A program made the position numbers and the translations under genes. A stretch of 64,000 nt of DNA from Cellvibrio fontiphilus_A (GTDB lineage: Bacteria > Pseudomonadota > Gammaproteobacteria > Pseudomonadales > Cellvibrionaceae), in assembly GCF_042646205.1 (NCBI RefSeq), contig NZ_JBHRTF010000016.1, positions 62,001 through 126,000 on the forward strand. The letters are read 5' to 3'. Shown here one piece after another: positions 36,581-44,365 of the stretch (position 1 is the first letter of the stretch; every line of letters starts with the position of its first letter). The notes below the pieces were generated by a model. The model worked only from the letters and a program-made list of their open reading frames with translations. It did not search any database and was not told the origin of the DNA.

Positions 36581-36595
36581 TAGGTGCATCACCTA
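36581..36595 (+). promoter_or_regulatory. 15-bp inverted repeat before pgi
   Basis: TAGGTG-CAT-CACCTA, perfectly symmetrical six-base arms, 15 nt before the pgi ribosome site. It could be an operator or an RNA hairpin near the start; no known regulator consensus was recognised. Confidence 0.4.
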
Positions 36596-36619
36596 TACAA
36601 CATTGTTTGTGGAGTAGAA

Positions 36620-38284
36620 ATGACCAAGCCTGACGTGCGCCCTACCGACCTGCCTTCGTGGAAAATACTTGAAGCCCATGCGGCGCAAATGAAAGACCGC
36701 CACCTTAAAGAATTGTTTGCCGAAGATGACAAGCGATTTAACAAGTTCTCTCTGCAGCTTACCCCCTTCTTATTTGACTACTCCAAAAATCTTATCACTG
36801 ATGAAACGAAGGCGGCTCTCTTGGCTTTGGCTGAAGAGTCGGGTGTTGAGTCTTGGCGGACCAAAATGTTTGCTGCAGAGCATATAAATGCAACTGAAGA
36901 TCGCGCGGTAATGCATGTGGCCCTGCGTGATAAATCAGTTGATCCGATTGTTATTGATGGTGTCGATGCTCGCCCGGCGGTAAATGCCGAGCTGGAGCGT
37001 ATGCGCAAGCTGAGTGAAAAGCTGCGTTCCGGCGCCTGGCTTGGCTTTACCGGAAAAACTATTACCGACATAGTGAGTATCGGTATAGGTGGTTCTAATC
37101 TTGGGCCTCTGATGGTTTGTGAGGCGTTGAAAGCATACAGCGACAAGCGCTTTAATATGCACTTTGTTTCCAATATCGATGGTGTGCAGATCGCCGAGGT
37201 GTTGGAAGGCTTAAACCCGGAAACGACTCTATTTGCCATCTCCTCCAAAACCTTTACCACCCAAGAGACAATGACTAATGCGCGCACGGCTGAGCAGTGG
37301 TTTATGGCGGCAGCTGGCGATAAGACGGCGATTGCCAAGCATTTTGTGGCGGTATCTACCAATCGCAAACTAGTAACTGCTTTTGGAATTGCAGAAGAAA
37401 ATATTTTCGACATGTGGGATTGGGTTGGCGGGCGCTTCTCTCTCTGGTCAGCGATTGGCTTGCCAATTGTATTGTCACTTGGCTTTGAGTTGTTCGACGA
37501 GTTGTTGCAAGGCGCTTACGCGATGGATCAACACTTCAAAACGGCTCCGTTGGCTGAGAATGCGCCGGTCATGCTGGCCTTGGTAGGGATTTGGAACCGT
37601 AACTTCCTCGGCTATCCTGCGCATGCGCTTTTGCCATATGATCAATGTTTGCACCGCTTTCCCGCTTATATGCAACAAGCGGAAATGGAGAGTAACGGTA
37701 AATCCGTTAATTGGGCGGGCGAACAAATCAGCTACGGCAGTGTTCCGCTGGTTTGGGGTGAAGTGGGTATCAACGGTCAGCATGCGTTTTATCAGATGCT
37801 GCACCAAGGTACAGATATCATTCCTGCAGATTTTATTGGCTCGGTTACGCCAAATCTTGTTGTTGAAGGGCATCACGATGCGCTGATGGCCAATTTCTTC
37901 GCCCAAACCCAAGCGCTGATGTTGGGCATAGACGCCAATCAAGTGCGTAGCGAGTTGACCGCAAAAGGTGTGAGTGCCGAGCGTATTGAAGAGATTGTCG
38001 AGCATAAGGTTCATCGTGGTAATCGCCCCAGCAATACCCTGTTGCTGAATAAAGTTGATGCCTTTTCCTTGGGGGCTCTGATTGCGCTTTATGAGCACAA
38101 AATCTTTGTTCAAGGTATCATTTGGCGCATCCACTCCTTTGATCAGTGGGGTGTCGAATTAGGCAAGGTGCTGGCTGCTGGTATCCAGCCGGAGCTGGAT
38201 GTTAATAAGGCAACCAACACCAAGCACGATGCCTCTACCCGTAACCTGATCGACTATTACAAGCGCGCCAAGTCAGCTAGCTAG
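36620..38284 (+). CDS. pgi: glucose-6-phosphate isomerase
   Basis: Interconverts glucose 6-phosphate and fructose 6-phosphate. 554 residues (E. coli 549). Signatures: SIGIGGSNLGPLMVCEAL, ISSKTFTTQETMTNA, WDWVGGRFSLWSAIGLPI, EMESNGKSVNW and GNRPSNTLLL, with the C-terminal SFDQWGVELGKVLA. GGAG at 36611 precedes the ATG at 36620; a GTG at 36584 in the same frame falls in the inverted repeat and is not needed. In an Entner-Doudoroff organism it mainly feeds fructose 6-phosphate back to glucose 6-phosphate. It heads the sugar block. Confidence 0.97.
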   Translation: MTKPDVRPTDLPSWKILEAHAAQMKDRHLKELFAEDDKRFNKFSLQLTPFLFDYSKNLITDETKAALLALAEESGVESWRTKMFAAEHINATEDRAVMHVALRDKSVDPIVIDGVDARPAVNAELERMRKLSEKLRSGAWLGFTGKTITDIVSIGIGGSNLGPLMVCEALKAYSDKRFNMHFVSNIDGVQIAEVLEGLNPETTLFAISSKTFTTQETMTNARTAEQWFMAAAGDKTAIAKHFVAVSTNRKLVTAFGIAEENIFDMWDWVGGRFSLWSAIGLPIVLSLGFELFDELLQGAYAMDQHFKTAPLAENAPVMLALVGIWNRNFLGYPAHALLPYDQCLHRFPAYMQQAEMESNGKSVNWAGEQISYGSVPLVWGEVGINGQHAFYQMLHQGTDIIPADFIGSVTPNLVVEGHHDALMANFFAQTQALMLGIDANQVRSELTAKGVSAERIEEIVEHKVHRGNRPSNTLLLNKVDAFSLGALIALYEHKIFVQGIIWRIHSFDQWGVELGKVLAAGIQPELDVNKATNTKHDASTRNLIDYYKRAKSAS

Positions 38285-38334
38285 GCTGGCGCAATAACTA
38301 CTCAAGCGCTGGGCAAAGTACCCGGCGCATCCAC

Positions 38335-38356
38335 CGACAGGCAATAATGCCTGTCG
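38335..38356 (+). repeat. hairpin between pgi and edd
   Basis: CGACAGGC (38335-38342) and GCCTGTCG (38349-38356) flank AATAAT. The 8-bp stem has no T tract, so it is not a standard terminator. It ends 32 nt before the edd start and may be an operator, an mRNA-stability hairpin or a weak attenuator. Confidence 0.5.
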
Positions 38357-38388
38357 TAGGTACGGCCCCATAGAGCAATGGTATCCAC

Positions 38389-40221
38389 ATGACTGAAGTG
38401 TTAAAAACTGATCCGCGACTTGTTGAAATTACTGAGCGAATCGTCGCTCGGAGCCGTGACGCACGTGCTGCCTACTTGGCGCGCGTAAATCGCTTCCGCA
38501 ATACGGGGCCGGCGCGACATCATTTGGGTTGTGCAAACCTTGCTCACGGTTTTGCTGCCTGTAATAGCGAAGATAAGGCAGCCTTGGCTGAGGGGCAGGC
38601 CCCCAACCTCGGAGTAGTAAGCGCCTACAACGAAATGCTATCCGCTCATGTCCCATATGGTGAGTACCTTGAGCCAATCAAGGCTGCTGCTAAAGAGATG
38701 GGCATGACTGCGCAGATGGCAGGCGGTGTACCGGCTATGTGCGACGGTGTTACCCAGGGGTTCCCTGGCATGGAAATGTCGCTGTTCAGTCGCGACGTAA
38801 TTGCCATGAGCACAGCGATTGCGCTGTCGCACGATATGTTTGATGGGGCAATGTGTCTGGGAGTATGCGACAAGATCGTTCCCGGTTTGATGATTGGTGC
38901 GCTGTCATTTGGTCAGTTGCCCATTGTTTTCATCCCGGCAGGACCTATGACGCCCGGTTTGTCCAACGCTGAAAAAGCCAAAGCGCGTCAATTGTTCGCG
39001 GAGGGTAAGGTAGGGCGCAAAGAGCTTTTAGCTGCCGAGAGCGCCTCCTATCACAGTGCTGGAACTTGTACTTTTTACGGTACTGCTAATACCAATCAGA
39101 TGTTAATGGAAATCATGGGGATGCATCTCCCGGGCAGTACATTCATCAATCCCTATACCCCTTTGCGCGATGCGCTGACCCGCGCCCACGTACATCAACT
39201 GGCTCGCATTACTCAACCGGAAAACCGCGTTACTTTGTCCGACATAGTCACCGAAAAGTCGGTGGTTAATGGTATTGTCGGCCTTATGGCGACAGGTGGA
39301 TCGACTAACCATGCCATGCATATTGTGGCGATTGCGCGCGCGGCGGGTGTTATTATCGATTGGCAGGATTTGTCTGACATTTCGGATATAATCCCTCTTA
39401 TGTGTCGTATATACCCCAACGGACTGGCGGATGTTAACCGCTTCCAGGCAGTGGGTGGTATGGGCTTTTTGATCCGTGAATTGCGTGCTGCCGGCCTGTT
39501 GCATGATGATGTAAAAACCATCATGGGTGCTGAAGGTGGTATGTCCCATTACACCAAGGAACCTTTCCTTGAAAAGGGTGAATTGGTTTGGAAGGATGCT
39601 GTCGCTGAAAGCCTCGATGACTCAGTGTTGCGTCCCGCCAGCAAACCTTTTGCACCAGAAGGTGGTTTGCGTTTATTGAAAGGAAATGTTGGGCGTTCGG
39701 TGATCAAAATTTCAGCGGTCAAACCTGAGCATCGCAAAGTAACTGCGCCGGCGATGGTTTTTCACAGCCAAGAGGAGATGCAATCTGCATTTAAGCGTGG
39801 CGAGTTGGAAAAAGATTTTATTGCTGTAGTGCGCTTTCAAGGTCCCAAGGCTTGCGGTATGCCGGAGCTGCACAAATTGACTCCCCCTTTGGGGGTGCTT
39901 CAGGATCGCGGTTTTAAAGTCGCATTGGTGACAGATGGTCGCATGTCTGGCGCCTCTGGTAAGATTCCTGCCGCCATTCATATGACTCCTGAAGCTTTGG
40001 ATAGTGGCGTGATTGGTCTGATCCAAACCGGCGATATGATCGAGCTGGATGCCGAAGCTGGTACCTTGAAGTTATTAGTGTCTGAGGAAGAGTTGACCAA
40101 GCGTCAACCGGCGCAATGCGATTTGACCAATGTCCATTATGGTATGGGGCGTGAACTCTTTGCTCCCTTCCGCGCCTCGGTGGGCTTGGCAGAAGAAGGA
40201 GCTACAGTGTTTAACTGGTAA
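38389..40221 (+). CDS. edd: 6-phosphogluconate dehydratase
   Basis: First dedicated enzyme of the Entner-Doudoroff pathway, 6-phosphogluconate to KDPG. 610 residues (E. coli 603), IlvD/Edd family with an iron-sulfur cluster. Family motifs are NLGVVSAYNEMLSAHVPY, GGVPAMCDGVTQG, CDKIVPGLMIGAL (cluster Cys), GTCTFYGTANTNQM (another cluster Cys), LMATGGSTNHAMH and VTDGRMSGASGKIPAAIHM. Ends at a good terminator, so it is transcribed apart from zwf-pgl-eda although it belongs to the same pathway. Confidence 0.97.
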   Translation: MTEVLKTDPRLVEITERIVARSRDARAAYLARVNRFRNTGPARHHLGCANLAHGFAACNSEDKAALAEGQAPNLGVVSAYNEMLSAHVPYGEYLEPIKAAAKEMGMTAQMAGGVPAMCDGVTQGFPGMEMSLFSRDVIAMSTAIALSHDMFDGAMCLGVCDKIVPGLMIGALSFGQLPIVFIPAGPMTPGLSNAEKAKARQLFAEGKVGRKELLAAESASYHSAGTCTFYGTANTNQMLMEIMGMHLPGSTFINPYTPLRDALTRAHVHQLARITQPENRVTLSDIVTEKSVVNGIVGLMATGGSTNHAMHIVAIARAAGVIIDWQDLSDISDIIPLMCRIYPNGLADVNRFQAVGGMGFLIRELRAAGLLHDDVKTIMGAEGGMSHYTKEPFLEKGELVWKDAVAESLDDSVLRPASKPFAPEGGLRLLKGNVGRSVIKISAVKPEHRKVTAPAMVFHSQEEMQSAFKRGELEKDFIAVVRFQGPKACGMPELHKLTPPLGVLQDRGFKVALVTDGRMSGASGKIPAAIHMTPEALDSGVIGLIQTGDMIELDAEAGTLKLLVSEEELTKRQPAQCDLTNVHYGMGRELFAPFRASVGLAEEGATVFNW

Positions 40222-40237
40222 GCTGTTAAACATTCTG

Positions 40238-40268
40238 ACCCCGAACTTGTGTTCGGGGTTATTGTTTT
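40238..40268 (+). terminator. Rho-independent terminator of edd
   Basis: ACCCCGAAC (40238-40246) pairs with GTTCGGGGT (40251-40259) around TTGT, followed by TATTGTTTT. It separates edd from zwf. Confidence 0.85.
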
Positions 40269-40341
40269 AAAAACCTGCTGGAAAGCAACAAATTTTTTGT
40301 ACCTATACCACTGTCCAGATTTATAAACAGGATTACCCCTC

Positions 40342-41829
40342 ATGCTCGAAGCGTTTGATTTTGTTATTTTTGGAGGCGCTGGCGACTTGGCTTTGCGCAA
40401 GTTAATTCCAGGTTTATACCGCGCTCATCGCGAGGGCTCGCTTCCGCTTAATGCGCGTATTATTCCGACTTGTCGCAATACCCAAATGGTTGCTGAATAC
40501 AAAGATAAAGTGCGTGCAGCGGCTGAGAAACACCTAAATGCAGACGAGTTTGTTGCGTCTGACTGGGAAAATTTTGCAGAACGCTTGTTTCCGGTCTTTG
40601 TGGATATAGGTACAAAAGATGAGCACTGGGATGCTTTGGCGCAATTGTTAAACAGCGGTGGTAATTCCCAGCGAGTTTTCTATCTGTCTACACCACCGTC
40701 GGTGTTTAGTATTTGTTGTAAACACTTGCATGAAACTGGTTTGATCACCGACAAAGCTCGTGTTGTAGTAGAAAAACCTTTGGGTTACGACGCAAAAACG
40801 GCAGAAGAAATTAATAGTCAAATCGCTGAATACTTTAATGAAGATGCGATTTTCCGTATTGACCATTATCTTGGTAAAGAAACAGTACAGAACCTCCTTG
40901 CGCTACGTTTTGCCAACGGTATGTTTGAGCATCTATGGGATGCAAAATCCATTGATCATGTGCAAATCAGTATTTCTGAAACTGTGGGCCTTGAAGGGCG
41001 TGCCAGTTTTTATGACGGTGCCGGTGCGCTGCGCGATATGGTTCAGAACCATATTTTGCAATTGCTTTGTTTGGTGGCGATGGAGTCCCCTAACAAGATG
41101 ACGGCTGAACGTATTCGTGCCGAAAAATTAAAAGTATTGGAAAGTCTGCGCCCGCTGACTGGCAACACTGTCAAGTACAATACAGTGCGTGGCCAATATG
41201 TGGCAGGCGAAATGGATGGCAAAATGGTTCCCGGTTATTTGGAAGAGCTGGGCCAAGCTAGCAACACTGAAACTTTTGTTGCTATTCGTGCGTACATCGA
41301 CAATTCGCGCTGGGCAAACGTCCCTTTCTACTTGCGTACAGGCAAACGTATGAAGCAGCGTTTTGCCGAGATCGTTATCCAATACAAAGATGTCGCACAT
41401 CGCGTTTACCCCGAGTCTGCCGGTGCAGCAACACCCAACCGCTTGATTATTCGTCTGCAGCCAGAGGAAAGCATCAAGATCATTATGGTTTCCAAAGATT
41501 TGGAAAAACACGAAACGCATTTGCGTCCGGTAGTGCTTAACCTGAACTTTGCCGATACCTACAAAGATTTTTATTCAGATGCATACAAGCGTCTAATGCT
41601 GGATGCAGCCGCAGGCGACGCCAGCTTATTCATTCACCGTGCAGAAGTTGCCGCAGCCTGGGCTTGGATTGATCCAATTATCGAAGCTTGGCAGCGTCCT
41701 GAAAACAAACCCCATGGTTACATGGCAGGTAGCTGGGGCCCGCAGGCTTCAGCACAATTAATGGCGAGTGATCGTCGTCGCTGGTTCTCGATTGATGAAG
41801 TTCTCTCGGGAGCAGATCAGGAATGGTAA
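40342..41829 (+). CDS. zwf: glucose-6-phosphate dehydrogenase
   Basis: Oxidises glucose 6-phosphate to 6-phosphogluconolactone with NADP. 495 residues (E. coli 491). FVIFGGAGDLALRKL is the dinucleotide loop, with Ala-Gly in place of the more common Thr-Gly. RIDHYLGKETVQNLLALRFAN contains the catalytic His and the G6P-binding signature, and RTGKRMKQR follows. The start at 40342 sits after GGATTAC, a weak ribosome site. Its stop overlaps the pgl start by 7 nt, so zwf-pgl-eda form an operon. No HexR operator was recognised in the 80 nt upstream. Confidence 0.97.
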   Translation: MLEAFDFVIFGGAGDLALRKLIPGLYRAHREGSLPLNARIIPTCRNTQMVAEYKDKVRAAAEKHLNADEFVASDWENFAERLFPVFVDIGTKDEHWDALAQLLNSGGNSQRVFYLSTPPSVFSICCKHLHETGLITDKARVVVEKPLGYDAKTAEEINSQIAEYFNEDAIFRIDHYLGKETVQNLLALRFANGMFEHLWDAKSIDHVQISISETVGLEGRASFYDGAGALRDMVQNHILQLLCLVAMESPNKMTAERIRAEKLKVLESLRPLTGNTVKYNTVRGQYVAGEMDGKMVPGYLEELGQASNTETFVAIRAYIDNSRWANVPFYLRTGKRMKQRFAEIVIQYKDVAHRVYPESAGAATPNRLIIRLQPEESIKIIMVSKDLEKHETHLRPVVLNLNFADTYKDFYSDAYKRLMLDAAAGDASLFIHRAEVAAAWAWIDPIIEAWQRPENKPHGYMAGSWGPQASAQLMASDRRRWFSIDEVLSGADQEW

Positions 41830-42533
41830 CCGAACGTTTATTTGAAAACCGTGCAGAGATGATCGCCGCCTTGCAAGCAGAGTGTGAAGCTGCTCTGCGT
41901 ACAGCAGTTGAGGAGCGCGGTGAGGCCACTTTCATGGTATCCGGTGGAAGTACACCGGAGCCACTCTACAAAGCATTAAGCCAAGTTGATTTGCCTTGGG
42001 AGTCTGTCTACGTTGCTTTGGTAGATGAACGCTGGGTTGATTTCGATCACGACAAAAGTAACGAGGCTTTCACCGTAAAACATCTAATCCAAAATAAAGC
42101 GGCTGTTGCGAATTTGGTGGGCATGAAAAATTCTGCCGAGACAGCGGCCCAAGGCCTTGATGACTGCGAAAGCGCCTACCAGCAATTGGCGCAACCATTT
42201 GATATCACCATTCTCGGTATGGGCTCAGACGGTCACACTGCTTCCCTTTTTCCGCATGCTCAGGGTTTGGCTGATGCATTGACGCCGGATTCTGGACAGC
42301 TTTGCGCAGCAATTATCGCCAAACAAAGCGAAGTGACGGGTGCTATTACCGAGCGAATGACGTTAACGCTTGCCGGTTTGTTGCGCTCAAAAGTGTTGGT
42401 GTTGTTGATCACAGGCGATGAAAAACTTGCCGTATTGCGTGCAGCGCAGGCAGGAAATGATGTCAGTGAGATGCCTATTCGCGCTGTTTTACAACAGCAA
42501 CAGGTGCCTGTTGTAGTCTATTGGGCACCTTAA
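41823..42533 (+). CDS. pgl: 6-phosphogluconolactonase
   Basis: Hydrolyses 6-phosphogluconolactone to 6-phosphogluconate. 236 residues of the NagB/DevB type: FMVSGGSTPEPLYKALSQVDLPWESVYVALVDERWV, LGMGSDGHTASLFPH and ERMTLTLAGLL. It overlaps the 3' end of zwf by 7 nt. It is the middle gene of a pathway-ordered operon zwf-pgl-eda. Confidence 0.95.
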   Translation: MVTERLFENRAEMIAALQAECEAALRTAVEERGEATFMVSGGSTPEPLYKALSQVDLPWESVYVALVDERWVDFDHDKSNEAFTVKHLIQNKAAVANLVGMKNSAETAAQGLDDCESAYQQLAQPFDITILGMGSDGHTASLFPHAQGLADALTPDSGQLCAAIIAKQSEVTGAITERMTLTLAGLLRSKVLVLLITGDEKLAVLRAAQAGNDVSEMPIRAVLQQQQVPVVVYWAP

Positions 42534-42591
42534 TAGTTATTGGATTTTTGTGGGCTTTAGGCCTTGTGTTGAATTTTTTGAATTGAGGGAC

Positions 42592-43230
42592 ATGCCAGTG
42601 GCTTTAACTATTGATCAAATCGTAAAGATAGCGCCAGTTGTACCCGTAATGGTTGTTGAGCGTATTGAGGATGCGGTGCCATTGGCTACTGCACTTTATA
42701 ATGGTGGCCTTAAAGTATTGGAAATCACTCTGCGCACCCCCTGTGCCCTGGATGCTATTACCGCGATGGTAGAGGCTTTGCCTGATGATGCGGTGATTGG
42801 AGCCGGCACAATTATTACTCCAGCTGATTTGGACAAAGCGGTAAAAGCGGGCTCAACATTTTTAGTAAGCCCGGGCACTACGCCAGCACTCATTGAAGCA
42901 GCTAAGGCTTGCCCTGTACCGCTATTAGCGGGCGTTGCCACGCCAACCGAAGCTATGAACTTATATGTTCAAGGGTTTACTCATCAAAAATTCTTCCCGG
43001 CTGAAGCAGCGGGTGGTGTGCCAATGTTGAAGTCTATTGCCGGCCCCCTGCCTCAAATTACTTTCTGCCCAACGGGCGGTATCGACTTGGCAAAAGCGCC
43101 AAGTTATTTGGCCCTGCCTAATGTGCACTGTGTAGGTGGCACATGGATGGCGCCAAAAGAACTGATGAAGGCCGGTCGCTGGGACGAAATTGAACGTCTC
43201 GCGCGTGAAGCAGCCAGCCTGCCACGTTAA
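42592..43230 (+). CDS. eda: KDPG/KHG aldolase
   Basis: Splits 2-keto-3-deoxy-6-phosphogluconate into pyruvate and glyceraldehyde 3-phosphate. Starting at 42592 it has 212 residues (E. coli 213). VPVMVVERIEDAVPLA, LEITLRTPCALDAI (catalytic Glu), GAGTIITP, HQKFFPAEAAGG (Schiff-base Lys in the xKFFPAE motif) and FCPTGGI are present. GAGGGA lies only three bases before the ATG and eight before a GTG at 42598, so either may be used; the frame back to 42550 is not conserved. Followed by a strong terminator. Confidence 0.96.
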   Translation: MPVALTIDQIVKIAPVVPVMVVERIEDAVPLATALYNGGLKVLEITLRTPCALDAITAMVEALPDDAVIGAGTIITPADLDKAVKAGSTFLVSPGTTPALIEAAKACPVPLLAGVATPTEAMNLYVQGFTHQKFFPAEAAGGVPMLKSIAGPLPQITFCPTGGIDLAKAPSYLALPNVHCVGGTWMAPKELMKAGRWDEIERLAREAASLPR

Positions 43231-43244
43231 CTGATAATCCCCTG

Positions 43245-43275
43245 GGGGCGCATATATTGCGCCCCTGTGTTTTTT
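43245..43275 (+). terminator. Rho-independent terminator of zwf-pgl-eda
   Basis: GGGGCGC (43245-43251) pairs with GCGCCCC (43259-43265) around ATATATT, followed by TGTGTTTTTT. Confidence 0.88.
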
Positions 43276-43346
43276 AATCCCAAGGACACAAGCAATTTTG
43301 TCCCTACAGCAAAAAGAATCAGCAAAGATTTATTTAGGAGAATGCA

Positions 43347-44354
43347 ATGACTATTAGAGTGGCAATTAACGGTTACGGTCGTATCGGTCGCAATGTTTTG
43401 CGTGCGTTGTATGAATCAGGCAAGCGCGATCAAATCCAGATTGTTGGCATTAACGATTTGGGTGATGCTCATCTGAATGCGCACCTCACCAAATATGACT
43501 CTGTTCATGGTGGTTTTAACGGTAGCGTGAAGTTTGAAGGCGACACTATGTTCGTGAATGGTGATGCAATTCGTATCACTGCCGAGCGTGATCCATCCAA
43601 ATTGCCATGGGCAGAATTGAATGTAGATGTGGTATACGAGTGTACCGGTATTTTCACTAGTAAAGAGAAAGCGGGTGCACATCTGACTGCTGGTGCTAAA
43701 AAAGTGATTATCTCTGCACCCGGTACTGATGTAGATGCCACGGTTGTGTTCGGTGTTAACCACAATGTATTGAAGGCGACTGATACCATCATTTCTAACG
43801 CTTCCTGTACTACCAACTGTTTGGCACCGGTTGCCAAAGTGCTGAACGATAACTTTGGTATCGTTCAGGGTTCTATGACCACCATCCACTCCTACACCAA
43901 CGACCAAGTTCTGTCTGACGTTTTCCACAAAGACATCTACCGCGCGCGTTCAGCTACCCAATCCATGATCCCAACCACTACCGGTGCAGCCAAGGCGGTA
44001 GGTTTGGTATTGCCTGAATTGAAAGGCAAGATGGATGGTATTTCAGTTCGTGTTCCTACTATTAACGTATCTTTGGTCGATCTGAACGTACTGGTAGAAA
44101 AAGACGTAAGCGTTGAATCTATTAATGCAGCGATGAAAAAGGCGGCAGAAACAGAAATGCCAGGTGTTCTGGCATTTGTTGACGAGCCTTTGGTATCGAT
44201 TGATTTCAATCACAACCCACATTCGTCCAATTACGACTCACTGCAAACTAAAGTTTACGGTAAGTGGGTGAAAGTGCTGGCTTGGTACGACAACGAATGG
44301 GGTTTCTCAAACCGCATGTTGGATAACACCATCGCATTGATGAATGCCAAATAA
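43347..44354 (+). CDS. gap: glyceraldehyde-3-phosphate dehydrogenase
   Basis: NAD-dependent phosphorylating GAPDH, 335 residues. VAINGYGRIGRNVLRAL is the NAD loop, SNASCTTNCLAPVAKVL carries the catalytic Cys, HSYTNDQ the catalytic His, and WYDNEWGFSNRM the C-terminal signature. AGGAG eight bases before the ATG is a strong ribosome site. It lies directly after the Entner-Doudoroff operon and 11 nt before pyk, so triose phosphate from KDPG cleavage can be drawn through lower glycolysis by co-expressed enzymes. Confidence 0.98.
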   Translation: MTIRVAINGYGRIGRNVLRALYESGKRDQIQIVGINDLGDAHLNAHLTKYDSVHGGFNGSVKFEGDTMFVNGDAIRITAERDPSKLPWAELNVDVVYECTGIFTSKEKAGAHLTAGAKKVIISAPGTDVDATVVFGVNHNVLKATDTIISNASCTTNCLAPVAKVLNDNFGIVQGSMTTIHSYTNDQVLSDVFHKDIYRARSATQSMIPTTTGAAKAVGLVLPELKGKMDGISVRVPTINVSLVDLNVLVEKDVSVESINAAMKKAAETEMPGVLAFVDEPLVSIDFNHNPHSSNYDSLQTKVYGKWVKVLAWYDNEWGFSNRMLDNTIALMNAK

Positions 44355-44365
44355 GAGAGCCTGTT

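Larger units (their letters stand above)
36042..36619 (+). promoter_or_regulatory. 578-nt gene-free region: GH84 promoter side and long pgi leader
   Basis: No convincing gene lies here; the short frames on both strands have unnatural composition. It holds a near-consensus sigma70 promoter (separate entry), two small hairpins (TGCGGA with TCCGCA near 36490-36510, and GGTAA with TTACC near 36514-36530), and a 15-bp perfect inverted repeat just before pgi (separate entry). If the promoter is the one used, pgi has an untranslated leader of about 360 nt. Confidence 0.5.

Noticed and set aside
36212..36617. Short open frames in the pgi leader on both strands
   Set aside because: Unnatural composition, no ribosome sites, no similarity I recognise.
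40262..40341. ACAAATTTTTTGT as a HexR operator before zwf
   Set aside because: Arms and spacing do not match the TTGT-N7/8-ACAA form (they are inverted), so it is not claimed.
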